Notes: generated from the letters alone by a model not told the origin. A DNA stretch of 61,068 nt from Lachnospiraceae bacterium UBA7054 (GCA_002492725.1 DLAF01000011.1:72526-133593), one strand, 5' to 3'; counted from the stretch's first letter, positions 40,973 through 50,226 are shown. Translations and numbers: made by a program.

Positions 40973-42160
40973 TCACAGCCAAAAACTCAGACTGTACTGC
41001 TTTTCGTTCTCCACATAGGACACCGCCCCCCCCTGACAATCAAGATAACCAAATATCCCCTGCTCTTCGATCAGTGTCTTACGCATCTTCTGATATACGG
41101 CCTCTCCCGCGCATTTTAGGGTTACATACGCCTCCCCCTTCCGGTAACTGTCCGCAAAAATCTTTGCTACTCTCTCCTCATCCCACTCCTCGAAATAGAC
41201 ACCTTCCCGCACATAGTAATTCGCATCCGTGGCCGTGCAGACCGGCAGATCAACTACATTGTCGAACGTATGTGTCTGCTCCATCTGTTCGGTTGTCACA
41301 CACAGGTAGTCGTAATTGATCGTGGGAATCTTTCCGGCAGGGTAATCGCTGCCTACCGCCTGATAGGAGGCGTCTCCCCAGGTAGTGTCCACATAATAGT
41401 ATTGCCCGTCGATCCTCACCAAATTCCAGGCATGTCCCTCGCCGCCAACGACCCGTCCGAGCACCAAGGTCGAAAAAATCCCTACCCTGTTCAACAGATA
41501 CTGCGTCGCCTTCGCATAGCCCTGACAGACCGACTTTCTCTCCAGAAAAACGGAACAGATATTTTGACTGTCCTTTGCCGCAGCGTCATAGTCTGTGTGA
41601 TGGATCAGATACTCATAGATATACTTCACCTTCCCATACTCATCCGCATCCTCCGGCATCTCTGCGAGACACTGGTTTACATAATCTTCTATCTGCACCT
41701 GTTTTTGTTCCGCTTCCTCCCTGCTGATACTGTAACTCCCGGTAAAGGTAATCTTTTTTAAAAGGGTGCCCAGCGTGTATTCCGTGTAAGTGTATCCCTC
41801 CACATAAAAGATTTCGGGATGGTCGTTCAGCACACACTGAAAAATGCGGGATATCAGCTCCTTGTCACAGGTTGACAGCTTTACATTCTCCCGAAAATAG
41901 AGCAGCGCATCCAAGATTTCCAGATAGAGATCCTGCTCCTCCTTCGTGAGTCTTCCGAAAGCATAGCAGTTCTCCTGCGCCTCCCGCAGGGTATCGTCCG
42001 TGCGGGCAAGCACCTGTTCCGGCAGCTTTTCCACTGTCTGCTCCGCGCCTACCTCCTCCTGCTTATAGAGGCGGCTTTCCCGCTCCGGCAGACTCCCTGA
42101 AACATAGAGGAGGGCCCCCGACAGCAGCATACATAATAACAAAACTCCTGTTTTTTTCAT
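40973..42160 (-). CDS. Secreted transglutaminase-like domain protein
   Basis: A 395-residue protein with an N-terminal signal peptide (~1-23; MKKTGVLLLCMLLSGALLY) and a transglutaminase-like (TGc) domain. The probable catalytic triad is Cys in ERKSVCQGYAKATQYLLNRVG, His in GEGHAWNLVRIDGQYYYVD, and the Asp that follows in VDTTWGD. Such bacterial proteins usually act as cysteine peptidases or cell-wall cross-linking factors; the substrate is unknown. The start at 42160 has a strong AGGAGGG; upstream in-frame codons overlap prfC and lack the signal peptide. It follows prfC and stands between the spoIIIA and asp23 blocks. Confidence 0.88.
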   Translation of the reverse strand: MKKTGVLLLCMLLSGALLYVSGSLPERESRLYKQEEVGAEQTVEKLPEQVLARTDDTLREAQENCYAFGRLTKEEQDLYLEILDALLYFRENVKLSTCDKELISRIFQCVLNDHPEIFYVEGYTYTEYTLGTLLKKITFTGSYSISREEAEQKQVQIEDYVNQCLAEMPEDADEYGKVKYIYEYLIHHTDYDAAAKDSQNICSVFLERKSVCQGYAKATQYLLNRVGIFSTLVLGRVVGGEGHAWNLVRIDGQYYYVDTTWGDASYQAVGSDYPAGKIPTINYDYLCVTTEQMEQTHTFDNVVDLPVCTATDANYYVREGVYFEEWDEERVAKIFADSYRKGEAYVTLKCAGEAVYQKMRKTLIEEQGIFGYLDCQGGAVSYVENEKQYSLSFWL

Positions 42161-42227
42161 CTGTAAGCCCTCCTTTCGAACCCTTCCCTCCTGTTGCCCC
42201 GCTGCATCAAACAGCACACATACCGCC

Positions 42228-43835
42228 TCAGCTTCTTCCAAACTCCGACAGGATCAGTCCCTCATTTCTCTCCACCGTCATACCGATGCTCCACTGATTG
42301 ACAAAGAGCAGCAGCGGACGATCCTTTAGATCTTTGATCTTTTTCATGTCCGAAGTGCCTGTGAGCTTGTCCAGATCAATGTCCGTATTCTCAATCCAGC
42401 GAATATACTCATAAGGAAGATTCTCCAGCTTAATCTCCACATTATATTCGTTCTCCAGACGGTATTTGAGCACATCAAACTGCAGGACGCCCACCACACC
42501 CACGATAATCTCCTCCATGCCCGTATTAAACTCCTGGAAGATCTGGATTGCGCCCTCCTGCGCGATCTGCATGATGCCCTTGACAAACTGTTTGCGCTTC
42601 ATGGTATCCATCTGTCTGACTCTGGCAAAATGCTCCGGCGCAAACGTCGGAATGCCCTCGTAGGAAAACTGTTCTCCCGGCATACAGATGGTATCCCCGA
42701 TTGAAAAGATTCCCGGATCAAAGACACCGATGATATCTCCCGCATAAGCCTCGCTTAAGATCTTTCTCTCGGATGCCTGTATCTGCTGGGGCTGAGAGAG
42801 ACGCATTACCTTTCCCCCCTGCACATGCTTCACCTCCGCATTCACGTCAAAGCGTCCTGAACAGATGCGCATAAAGGCAATGCGGTCACGGTGGGCCTTG
42901 TTCATATTTGCCTGAATCTTAAAAACAAAGGCTGAAAAATCATGCTCCACCGGGTCGATCAGTCCGATATCCGCCCTGCGCGGCAGGGGTGTGGTCGTCA
43001 TTTTTAAGAAGTGCTGTAAAAAGATTTCCACGCCGAAATTCGTGAGCGCCGAACCAAAAAACACCGGCGTCAGATCCCCCGCCTGCACCTGTTCCAGAGA
43101 AAAAGGAGCGCTCGCACCGTCCAATAGCTCGATCTCATCATTCAACAATGACAGCGCATCATCACCGATCTGCTCCTTCAGGGCAGCCGCATCCGCAATG
43201 GGAATCCTGGTAGCCTGTCCCTCTTTCGTTCCCTTCTCTGTGTCTGAATAGGTGATCACGCACCGACTCTCCCGCTCGTAGACACCCTTAAAATTTTTGC
43301 CAGACCCTATGGGCCAGTTGATTGGACAGGTAGCAATGCCCAGCTCCTTTTCAATCTCGTCCAAAAGCTCGAACGTATCGTTTGCGTCTCTGTCCAGCTT
43401 ATTGATAAAGGTAAAGATTGGGATATGGCGCATCACGCACACCTTAAACAGCTTTCTGGTCTGGGCCTCCACACCCTTTGAAGCGTCTATGACCATCACC
43501 GCAGAATCCGCCGCCATCAACGTTCTGTAGGTATCTTCCGAGAAGTCCTGATGCCCGGGTGTGTCCAGGATATTGACGCAAAAGCCGTCATATTGAAACT
43601 GCAGAACGGAGGAAGTGACCGAGATTCCTCTCTCCTTCTCGATCTCCATCCAGTCGGAGACCGCATGTCTGGCCGTAGCCTTACCCTTGACGCTTCCCGC
43701 CAGATTGATGGCGCCCCCGTAGAGCAGAAATTTCTCCGTCAGGGTGGTCTTTCCCGCATCCGGGTGTGAAATGATGGCAAAGGTTCTTCTTCTGTTTATC
43801 TCTTCCGCATAGTTTCCCACGTATTTATCCTCCAA
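42228..43835 (-). CDS. prfC: Peptide chain release factor 3
   Basis: GTPase that recycles RF1/RF2 from the ribosome after peptide release. The 535-residue protein has G1 as ISHPDAGKTTLTEK (~20-33), G2 within ERGISVTSSVLQF, G3 as ILDTPGHQDFSEDTYRTL and G4 as FINKLDRDANDTFE, all with the RF3-specific spacing (not EF-G). The C-terminal half has FVKGIMQIAQEGAIQIFQ. It starts 8 bp after deoB. Full length. Confidence 0.96.
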   Translation of the reverse strand: MEDKYVGNYAEEINRRRTFAIISHPDAGKTTLTEKFLLYGGAINLAGSVKGKATARHAVSDWMEIEKERGISVTSSVLQFQYDGFCVNILDTPGHQDFSEDTYRTLMAADSAVMVIDASKGVEAQTRKLFKVCVMRHIPIFTFINKLDRDANDTFELLDEIEKELGIATCPINWPIGSGKNFKGVYERESRCVITYSDTEKGTKEGQATRIPIADAAALKEQIGDDALSLLNDEIELLDGASAPFSLEQVQAGDLTPVFFGSALTNFGVEIFLQHFLKMTTTPLPRRADIGLIDPVEHDFSAFVFKIQANMNKAHRDRIAFMRICSGRFDVNAEVKHVQGGKVMRLSQPQQIQASERKILSEAYAGDIIGVFDPGIFSIGDTICMPGEQFSYEGIPTFAPEHFARVRQMDTMKRKQFVKGIMQIAQEGAIQIFQEFNTGMEEIIVGVVGVLQFDVLKYRLENEYNVEIKLENLPYEYIRWIENTDIDLDKLTGTSDMKKIKDLKDRPLLLFVNQWSIGMTVERNEGLILSEFGRS

Positions 43836-43843
43836 CTACTCGA

Positions 43844-44998
43844 TTACAGCATGGATGCACCGGAAAAAACCGGCCTGATTCCAAATCGGTCAAGCACCGT
43901 AGCCCCGATGTCCGCAAAGGTATCCCTCGTGCCCAGGTTTCCGGGCGTAACCTGCTTGCCGTACATCAAAAAGGGCGTATACTCCCTGGAATGGTCCGTT
44001 GAAACCGTGTACCCTGGATCGCAGCCATGGTCTGCCGTGATCATCAGAATGTCTTCCTCTCTCAATTTTTCCAAGATTTCGGGAAGCCGCCCGTCAAAAT
44101 AAGTGAGCGCTGCCGCGTAGCCGTCCACGTCGTTACGGTGCCCATAGAGCATATCGTAATCCACCAGATTCACGAAGCAGAGTCCCTCGAAATCTTTCTC
44201 CAGATAGGAGAGCGTATACTCGATCCCCTCCTCGTTTCCCTTCGTGTACACCGCCTCCGTGATTCCCTGCCCGGCAAAGATATCTTTAATCTTGCCCACG
44301 GAAATCACCGATTTCCCGGCGTCCTTAAGCTGATCCAGCATGGTCGTCCCCGGCGGAAGCAGAGAAAAATCATGCCTGCGGGGCGTTCTGGTAAAATGCC
44401 CGCCGCAGGGACCCGTAAAGGGTCTGGCAATCACACGTCCCACACCATGCTCCCCCTGTAAGATTTCCCGCGCTATCCTACAGTATTCATAGAGCTGCTC
44501 TACCGGTACGACATCCTCATGAGCCGCAATCTGAAAGACACTGTCGGCAGAAGTATACACGATCAAATCCCCGGTATTCCTATGCGCATCTCCGTACTCC
44601 TGGATTACAGCCGTTCCGGAGTAAGGTTTGTTGCAGAGCACACCCCTTCCGGTGCGCTTGGAAAATGCTTCCAGCACCTCCTGCGGGAAACCGTTCGGAT
44701 AGGTGGGCAGTGGCTTTTTCGATAAGATTCCTGCAATCTCCCAGTGTCCTATGGTGGTATCTTTTCCCTTGGAAGCCTCCTTCATGCGGGCGATCCGCGC
44801 CGCAGGTGCATCCACCTTCTCCCCGCAGGTCACGCCGTCCAAATTGAAAAGTCCCAGCTTTCTCATATTTGGCATCGAAAACGCAGGGCTTTCGGAGACG
44901 GAGCGCAGGGTGTTCGTTCCCTTATCCCCATACGCTTCCGCATCCTCCATCTCCCCGATTCCAAAACTGTCCAACACGATCAGAAAAACTCTCTTCAT
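43844..44998 (-). CDS. deoB: Phosphopentomutase
   Basis: Interconverts ribose 1-phosphate and ribose 5-phosphate (and the deoxy forms) in nucleoside salvage. The 384-residue member of the alkaline-phosphatase fold has metal ligands in VLDSFGIGEMEDAEAYGDKGTNTL at the N terminus and in ILMITADHGCDPGYTVSTDHSREYTP near residue 325 (DHG and TDHSRE). The catalytic Thr follows GKDTTIGHWEIAG (near residue 86). A 10-nt palindrome TACTATAGTA (45033-45042) lies about 35 bp upstream and could be part of its promoter or operator. With prfC it separates spoIIIA from asp23. Confidence 0.96.
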   Translation of the reverse strand: MKRVFLIVLDSFGIGEMEDAEAYGDKGTNTLRSVSESPAFSMPNMRKLGLFNLDGVTCGEKVDAPAARIARMKEASKGKDTTIGHWEIAGILSKKPLPTYPNGFPQEVLEAFSKRTGRGVLCNKPYSGTAVIQEYGDAHRNTGDLIVYTSADSVFQIAAHEDVVPVEQLYEYCRIAREILQGEHGVGRVIARPFTGPCGGHFTRTPRRHDFSLLPPGTTMLDQLKDAGKSVISVGKIKDIFAGQGITEAVYTKGNEEGIEYTLSYLEKDFEGLCFVNLVDYDMLYGHRNDVDGYAAALTYFDGRLPEILEKLREEDILMITADHGCDPGYTVSTDHSREYTPFLMYGKQVTPGNLGTRDTFADIGATVLDRFGIRPVFSGASML

Positions 44999-45091
44999 CT
45001 TTTGCCTCCTGTACTATCAAAATCCCATACTTTACTATAGTATCACAAAATCCGCCGCAATGCACTCACTTCCGGCAGTTTATTTCCCGCC

Positions 45092-45805
45092 TTATTTCTC
45101 GTCCGCACTTACGGTACTGATCACGATGGCATCCGCGCTCACCCCCGTCTTGCGGATCACGATATCTTCTATCTGAGCGCGCTGCGCTTCCGACAGTTCT
45201 GCCGTATTCACCACTACATCCACACTGTCCCCGTCAATGCTGACAATGGCATCGTCAAACCCTTTCGCTTCCAGCAGGATCTCCGCCGCCGTCTCCTTTT
45301 CCGCCACATCCGTCATGGAGATCATACTGTTTACGGCATCCTGCTTCTGTGTCTCGCTGATATTGGCGTTGTTGATGATTTCCAAGAGCGTTTCCTTATT
45401 TTCCATCCGGGTCTGTTCCTTCTGAAGCTTTGCTCCGGAAAGTGCGGAAGTCGTCTGTGCCGAAGTAAACACCGCCTCGCCCGGCACCTCATCCATCTGT
45501 TCCTCGGCAAGCGCCTGCGCGAGCTCCTCGTCCACACTGCCGTTTTCCGCCAGCGTCACATCGCTGTCCAGGCTCTCAATGTCACCGGTCGCCTTTTCGA
45601 TATCCTCGTCAGAAAGATCTAAGAGCGCCGCATAATCCGCCTCCCCATCCGCCTGCGTCGGCATCGCCGTCTCCACATCACCGCTCACACTCATCAGCTT
45701 CTCATCCGTTACCTTTGTCCCTGCAAAGTTCAGGTAGCCCGCCACTGCGATCATAATCGCCAGCGCTGTGATCATCATCTGGTTCTTCTTGATCATATTT
45801 TTCAA
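45092..45805 (-). CDS. spoIIIAH: Stage III sporulation protein AH
   Basis: Mother-cell membrane protein whose outer domain binds forespore SpoIIQ, forming part of the feeding-tube channel across the two spore membranes. The 237-residue protein has one N-terminal membrane anchor (~9-28: MMITALAIMIAVAGYLNFAG). An acidic linker follows, then a C-terminal YscJ/ring-building-like domain (~130-235) with ETAAEILLEAKGFDDAIVSIDGDSVDVVV. Last gene of the operon; the long acidic linker is variable in the family. Confidence 0.93.
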   Translation of the reverse strand: MKNMIKKNQMMITALAIMIAVAGYLNFAGTKVTDEKLMSVSGDVETAMPTQADGEADYAALLDLSDEDIEKATGDIESLDSDVTLAENGSVDEELAQALAEEQMDEVPGEAVFTSAQTTSALSGAKLQKEQTRMENKETLLEIINNANISETQKQDAVNSMISMTDVAEKETAAEILLEAKGFDDAIVSIDGDSVDVVVNTAELSEAQRAQIEDIVIRKTGVSADAIVISTVSADEK

Positions 45806-45818
45806 TTTTTTCTCCCCT

Positions 45819-46442
45819 TCACTGATTATTTGTTTTCATTTTAATTATTGCTATTCTATTCATGTCTACATCAAATAATACCTGAATCGCTTCGATTATG
45901 TCCTCACGCACTTGCTCGCTGCCGGCGCCCTGCGCAATCACCACTACGCCCTCCACCTTCGGCGCGATCGTCCTGACTACGAGCGGTACCTCCTGCCCCC
46001 GTTCATCCACGGTTCTGACCACACTTCTATCCAGTTTCGTTTCCGATACGTGACGCATCCCGCCTGCCGCATCCGTCTCCTGCGTATCGGAAACCTCCTC
46101 CTTCCCGTCTCTGGCCAACACCTGTTCTTCTGAACCGGCCAGCATGATCAACACCCGCACCTGACCAGCCCCCTCCACACAGCGCAGACTCTCTTCCAGC
46201 TTTTCTTCCCACCACGCCGCGTAACCGCTTTTCTCCTCTTTTACCTCTTCGGTGTCGAACGTTTGTTTGTTTTCTATCCTACCATTTGATATGTCCCATA
46301 GATTGGACTTTGTTTTTTCCTTATCCGTCGGAAGGGAAATCACGCACAGAAGCATACCGATTAGGACAAGTATCAGGCATTGATCCTTTCTGAGTTTCTT
46401 TCCTCCCGTAAACTGCTGTATTTTCTTTTTAATCTCTCCCAT
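45819..46442 (-). CDS. spoIIIAG: Stage III sporulation protein AG
   Basis: Component that forms a large ring in the intermembrane space of the mother cell-forespore channel. The 207-residue protein has a basic N terminus, a membrane anchor (~22-41: QCLILVLIGMLLCVISLP) and a C-terminal domain with VRVLIMLAGSEEQVLARDGKEEV and VRTIAPKVEGVVVIAQGAGSEQVREDIIEAIQVLFDVDMNRI (ring-building motif). It overlaps spoIIIAF by 14 bp and precedes spoIIIAH by 13 bp, consistent with coupled translation. Confidence 0.94.
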   Translation of the reverse strand: MGEIKKKIQQFTGGKKLRKDQCLILVLIGMLLCVISLPTDKEKTKSNLWDISNGRIENKQTFDTEEVKEEKSGYAAWWEEKLEESLRCVEGAGQVRVLIMLAGSEEQVLARDGKEEVSDTQETDAAGGMRHVSETKLDRSVVRTVDERGQEVPLVVRTIAPKVEGVVVIAQGAGSEQVREDIIEAIQVLFDVDMNRIAIIKMKTNNQ

Positions 46443-47004
46443 CCCACCTCACCTCCACACGTTCCGGTTCCAAACTCAAAAGTTCGGCAAAATGCTGACG
46501 ATATGCTTCCTGCGCGTCCTCCTTAGTTTCCGGCACGCCGACAGAGATTTCCTCCACCGCAATCACCTGTCTGCCCGCCGGCCGTTCTCCCATCACAATT
46601 CTCACCGTGTAAAAGGCATCTTCTTTGGAATCCTCCGTCCCCTCCTTCAATGAAAGTTCTACCTCCTTTACCAGACAGGTATCCGCGGCAAGCTCACGGT
46701 TTAAGCGGTCTGCGATTTCCTTTTCCATACGCCCGGTCACCGCCGTCTCCACGCCGCCATCCGCAGCGGCAGGGTCAACAGAAATTTCCGTAAGCTTTCC
46801 GGCCTCCTGAAGCCGCTCCAAAACGGCGGATGGCGCCTGCCACTGTCCCCCCGCAAGCTGTACAAAAGGCTTGAGAAAAAGAACCAATATAATAACACCA
46901 GATATTGATTTGATATACTTTTCATACTGTTTTCCCGGTGCAAAGTGCACTACTGCCTGCGCCGCGATGATAAATATGCCGATTTCCCTGATATTTTGCA
47001 GCAT
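46429..47004 (-). CDS. spoIIIAF: Stage III sporulation protein AF
   Basis: Membrane component of the SpoIIIA channel. The 191-residue protein has two N-terminal membrane segments (~5-24 and ~33-50) with the family motif PGKQYEKYIKSISGVIILVLFLKPFVQL. A soluble C-terminal domain follows (~90-190). The C terminus overlaps spoIIIAG. Like the other genes of this operon it should be expressed only in the mother cell. Confidence 0.92.
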   Translation of the reverse strand: MLQNIREIGIFIIAAQAVVHFAPGKQYEKYIKSISGVIILVLFLKPFVQLAGGQWQAPSAVLERLQEAGKLTEISVDPAAADGGVETAVTGRMEKEIADRLNRELAADTCLVKEVELSLKEGTEDSKEDAFYTVRIVMGERPAGRQVIAVEEISVGVPETKEDAQEAYRQHFAELLSLEPERVEVRWDGRD

Positions 47005-47014
47005 GATCTCTCCT

Positions 47015-48085
47015 TTAGTGCACGAACTGACCCGTGGAACAGCTGATGATGGCCACCTGAATCAGAAACATGCCCACGCAAGTCAGCGTCAGTTTCAAAA
47101 GCATCAGGTTCCCCTCTCCCACACGGCTCACGCAGTTCGTCAGACGCTTATCGCTTATGATGCCGATGAGTGCCGCGCTCAGCTTGATCACACAGGCCGT
47201 CAGCGCTATCTTTAAGAGCGGCAGGGCACAGAACGCAAGCAGGATCAGGGTCAGATACAACCCCAGACTGTTGCGTACCAGCACCGCGCTCCCGAGCACC
47301 ATCTCAAACATTCCCTCCGTCAAGCTGCCCACCCCCGGCAATGCAGAGAGCGCCTTTTTGACCGCACCTGACTGCAGTGAATCAATAACGGGTGATATCA
47401 TAGACTGCAGCAGACTAAAGCCCGTGACCAGCCAAAGGGATGCCTTTATGCTGCCTGCGATTCCCTTTTCCAACAGCTCCAGAAGCAGCGCCAGCTTCTC
47501 CTCCATCCAGATGCCGTTGATCATCGTCAACAGAACATAGCCCTGGACAACGGGAAGCAGAATCTCAAGATAGCCCCACTCGATCAGATACACGACCACC
47601 AGCAAAAGCTGATAGTAAGCAGAGGCAGAGGCCGCTCCCGATGCACTCCCCACCGCCAGGATATAGGTTGGAATATAGAGCTTGATAAACGTCGTCACAC
47701 TGCCAAGGATCTCCCGTACCGTGCCCGTCGTATCCGCAAAAAATCTGAGGAGTACCGCAATCAGCAAAAGATAAATAAAATAAAAAGCCAGGTCCGAAAC
47801 CTGATGATCCTGAAACAAGTCCGCGAAGCCGGCAAACAGCGCCGCCGCTACCCCCAGGATCAAAATCGTGAAAAAGAGCGTCCGGTATTCCCCTCTCTGA
47901 AATAAAACAGCACTTGTTATTCCATTTCCCAGTTTTTTGAATGCTTCCCAGAGCTGACCCTGCAAAATGTCCGTAAGTATTGCCTTCCCGTCAAAAGAAA
48001 AGGACGGAAACAGGTTCTTCAAGTCACTTGTGACCGCATCCATATCCATCTGCTCCCATAAAAGAGCGCTCTCCTCTGCCCCCAA
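47015..48085 (-). CDS. spoIIIAE: Stage III sporulation protein AE (short N terminus)
   Basis: Polytopic protein of the mother cell-forespore channel. It has about eight membrane segments and conserved stretches such as ILGSVTTFIKLYIPTYILAVG and ALPGVGSLTEGMFEMVLGSAVLVRNSLG. The chosen start is TTG at 48085 with GAGGAGG upstream; the reading frame has a stop (the spoIIIAD stop) 17 codons further up, so no longer form is possible without a frameshift. At 356 residues it is shorter than the ~400-residue Bacillus protein, and the N-terminal signal peptide usual in the family is not visible. Confidence 0.9.
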   Translation of the reverse strand: MGAEESALLWEQMDMDAVTSDLKNLFPSFSFDGKAILTDILQGQLWEAFKKLGNGITSAVLFQRGEYRTLFFTILILGVAAALFAGFADLFQDHQVSDLAFYFIYLLLIAVLLRFFADTTGTVREILGSVTTFIKLYIPTYILAVGSASGAASASAYYQLLLVVVYLIEWGYLEILLPVVQGYVLLTMINGIWMEEKLALLLELLEKGIAGSIKASLWLVTGFSLLQSMISPVIDSLQSGAVKKALSALPGVGSLTEGMFEMVLGSAVLVRNSLGLYLTLILLAFCALPLLKIALTACVIKLSAALIGIISDKRLTNCVSRVGEGNLMLLKLTLTCVGMFLIQVAIISCSTGQFVH

Positions 48086-48133
48086 GGCCCTTCCTCCTCT
48101 CTTCCTTTCCGTCTGTCCGCCCTGCCGCCTTCC

Positions 48134-48520
48134 CTAACCGGCAATGGTCTGAATGCTCTCCATCAGGGAGAGCAAAACCGGCATCCCCATCGACAGGATA
48201 TAAACCTTCCCCAGCATCTCCATCTGCCCGGCTACACCTCCATATCCGGCATCCCGGCAGATTCCCGCACAAAACTCACAGGCGTAGGTTGCCCCCACTG
48301 CTTTTAACAGCAGGGAGAGATAGCTGTAATGATCCTGCAGATACCCGCGCAGCATCTCGATTCCGGACAGGATCTGCAAAAAATAACGCATGATATACTC
48401 CAGCATGATAAGACAGACCGCCAAAGCCACATAAATTCCATACTCTGCTTTATAGTTCTTTAAGGATACCGCAAGCAATATGCCCGTCACACCGATCATT
48501 CCGGCCTTGATCATATCCAT
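48134..48520 (-). CDS. spoIIIAD: Stage III sporulation protein AD
   Basis: Small mother-cell membrane protein (128 residues) with four hydrophobic segments and the family's GIVTGILLAVSLKN-like start (MIGVTGILLAVSLKNYKAEYG) and GVTYACEFCAG-like stretch (ATYACEFCAGICRDAGYGGVAGQMEMLGK). It lies 48 bp before spoIIIAE and 13 bp after spoIIIAC. Confidence 0.92.
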   Translation of the reverse strand: MDMIKAGMIGVTGILLAVSLKNYKAEYGIYVALAVCLIMLEYIMRYFLQILSGIEMLRGYLQDHYSYLSLLLKAVGATYACEFCAGICRDAGYGGVAGQMEMLGKVYILSMGMPVLLSLMESIQTIAG

Positions 48521-48533
48521 AAGAGGTTCCTCC

Positions 48534-48728
48534 TTACAATGTAAACAGCTCCTGCATCATCATAAACAGATCATAGATATAGGGAACAATCCAGGTTAAA
48601 ACAAGAATTAACCCTGCGAGGCTGATTAGAAAGGCATGTTCCTCCCTTCCGCTATGTTTTAAAACTTGATTTAATATTGAAACCAAGATTCCCACCGCTG
48701 CAATTTTAAAAATCAGACTTACGCTCAT
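48534..48728 (-). CDS. spoIIIAC: Stage III sporulation protein AC
   Basis: Sixty-four-residue protein with two membrane helices, matching the usual size of SpoIIIAC. The pattern LIFKIAAVGILVSILNQVLKHSGREEHAFLISLAGLILVL is highly conserved (key residues G13, N20, K24, G27, E30). Acts with SpoIIIAD in the channel base. Starts 22 bp after spoIIIAB. Confidence 0.92.
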   Translation of the reverse strand: MSVSLIFKIAAVGILVSILNQVLKHSGREEHAFLISLAGLILVLTWIVPYIYDLFMMMQELFTL

Positions 48729-48750
48729 TCGTCCTCCCCGGTCAATCCCA

Positions 48751-49266
48751 TCACAGCAGCCAGATCGTCAAAAGCAACCCCGTCAGGATACTGACGCTGC
48801 GTATCATTTTTGTTCTGTTCTCACAACTTTCCTCTGCCTGCCTGCCTCTTCGGGAAAAGAATGCCTCTGCCTGTCCGATGTTTTCGGCTTGTCCTGTCTC
48901 TTCCTGAAACCCCAGCCGATCCGGCAGCCCCGCAAAAACCTCCCGCTCCTCTTCCCGGATCGGCTGCCCTTTGAAAAAGGCCTGAAATTCAGTCTTCCAT
49001 AACGCCGGCAGTCCGCTCCCGCCCTCGACTGAAGCCTCGTAAATGCGTCGAAAGCAGTTTTGATAACTTGTGTCATTTATTTCTGTCAGCAAAAGACAGA
49101 TCTCCGGCAGTGTATGCTTCCCGTAAGCGATCTCCGTTTTGATCCGCTCCAGAATGCGCTGCATGGTCTGCAGATGTCTGATCCGTTCCCGCTCCTGCCT
49201 GATCCTCATATTTCCCCAACCGACACAGCCGATGAGAATACAGATGATACCTATCGCCTTAAACAT
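48751..49266 (-). CDS. spoIIIAB: Stage III sporulation protein AB
   Basis: Membrane-anchored protein of 171 residues, related to type II secretion platform proteins (GspF-like). A first membrane segment (~2-20, KAIGIICILIGCVGWG) is followed by RIRHLQTMQRILERIKTEIAYGKHTLPEICL, the conserved helical part, and a C-terminal membrane segment (~152-171). It overlaps the end of spoIIIAA by 16 bp. Confidence 0.92.
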   Translation of the reverse strand: MFKAIGIICILIGCVGWGNMRIRQERERIRHLQTMQRILERIKTEIAYGKHTLPEICLLLTEINDTSYQNCFRRIYEASVEGGSGLPALWKTEFQAFFKGQPIREEEREVFAGLPDRLGFQEETGQAENIGQAEAFFSRRGRQAEESCENRTKMIRSVSILTGLLLTIWLL

Positions 49267-50207
49267 GGCTTTCCTTCCCTGTCATAAACGCCCTCTATCC
49301 CCCATGCACCCGCCGCTCTGTCCAAAACAACATACCGCTCGAACAAGCCTTCCTCCATTACATCACGCATGTAATTTTTATGTGTCACTTCCTCCAGCGA
49401 TCCCCCGTGAATCGTAGCCAGAAGCCTGCAGCCACACCCGTTTGCCGCTCGCAGCGCCTGCATATCCTCGACGCCTCCCAGTTCATCTACCGCCAATGCC
49501 TGCGGTGACATTGCCCGGATCAGACGCATCATCCCCTCCGCCTTGGGACAGCCGTCCAGCACATCCGTGCGGATACCGACGTCATTTTGTGCAATTCCCA
49601 AAAAACTGCCCGCGATTTCCGAGCGTTCGTCTACCACGCTCACATTGATCCCTCTTCCATAGGCTGTCCCGTTCGAAATCTGCCTGATGATATCCCGCAG
49701 CATCGTCGTTTTTCCGCCACCCGGCGGGGAGATCAGCAGAGTGCTTACCACCCTTCCCCTCTCATAGAGCATCGGAATCAGCGGATCTGCTGCACCCTTG
49801 ACCTGATGTGCAATACGGATGTTGAGATAACGTATGTATTTTAAATTGACAATATGATTTTCGCTGTCTAGAAGCGCCTGTCCCGCCAACCCTACCCTGT
49901 GCCCGCCCTGCACGGTTAAAAACCCCTGCCTGATCTCATCCGCAAAAGCGTAGATGGAATACTGACATAAATGTTTCAAGATTTCTTCCAGCTCCGCACT
50001 CTCCTGTCTGGCAGCCGCTTCCTGCCTGTCCACGATCCGCCCCCCGGAATCCACAAAGCGTTCTCTCCCATCGACCAATATCGTAAGCGGTGTTCCCGCT
50101 CTGAGCCTGATCTCCTGCAATTTTTCCGCCTGTGCGGCCACTTCCTGCCATCTTCCCCTGATCCGTTCCGGAAAAAGACGGAGAATCTCCTCCTCGCACA
50201 TTTGCAT
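49251..50207 (-). CDS. spoIIIAA: Stage III sporulation protein AA (secretion-type ATPase)
   Basis: AAA+ ATPase related to type II/IV secretion ATPases that energises the SpoIIIA channel in the mother cell. The 318-residue protein has Walker A STLLISPPGGGKTTMLRDIIRQ near residue 160 (GPPGxGKTT type), SVVDERSEIAGS, and Walker B QALAVDELGGVEDMQAL. The start at 50207 touches a G-run; the in-frame ATG at 50201 sits 6 nt after that run and may be the true start. A SigE-like promoter lies 20-50 bp upstream. First gene of the eight-gene spoIIIA operon. Confidence 0.95.
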   Translation of the reverse strand: MQMCEEEILRLFPERIRGRWQEVAAQAEKLQEIRLRAGTPLTILVDGRERFVDSGGRIVDRQEAAARQESAELEEILKHLCQYSIYAFADEIRQGFLTVQGGHRVGLAGQALLDSENHIVNLKYIRYLNIRIAHQVKGAADPLIPMLYERGRVVSTLLISPPGGGKTTMLRDIIRQISNGTAYGRGINVSVVDERSEIAGSFLGIAQNDVGIRTDVLDGCPKAEGMMRLIRAMSPQALAVDELGGVEDMQALRAANGCGCRLLATIHGGSLEEVTHKNYMRDVMEEGLFERYVVLDRAAGAWGIEGVYDREGKPCLRR

Positions 50208-50226
50208 CCCCCCCTTGTCTCATTAC

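Noticed and set aside
48024..48272. 82-codon minus-strand frame across the spoIIIAD/spoIIIAE junction
   Set aside because: It is a shifted frame of spoIIIAD and spoIIIAE, which both have clear family matches.
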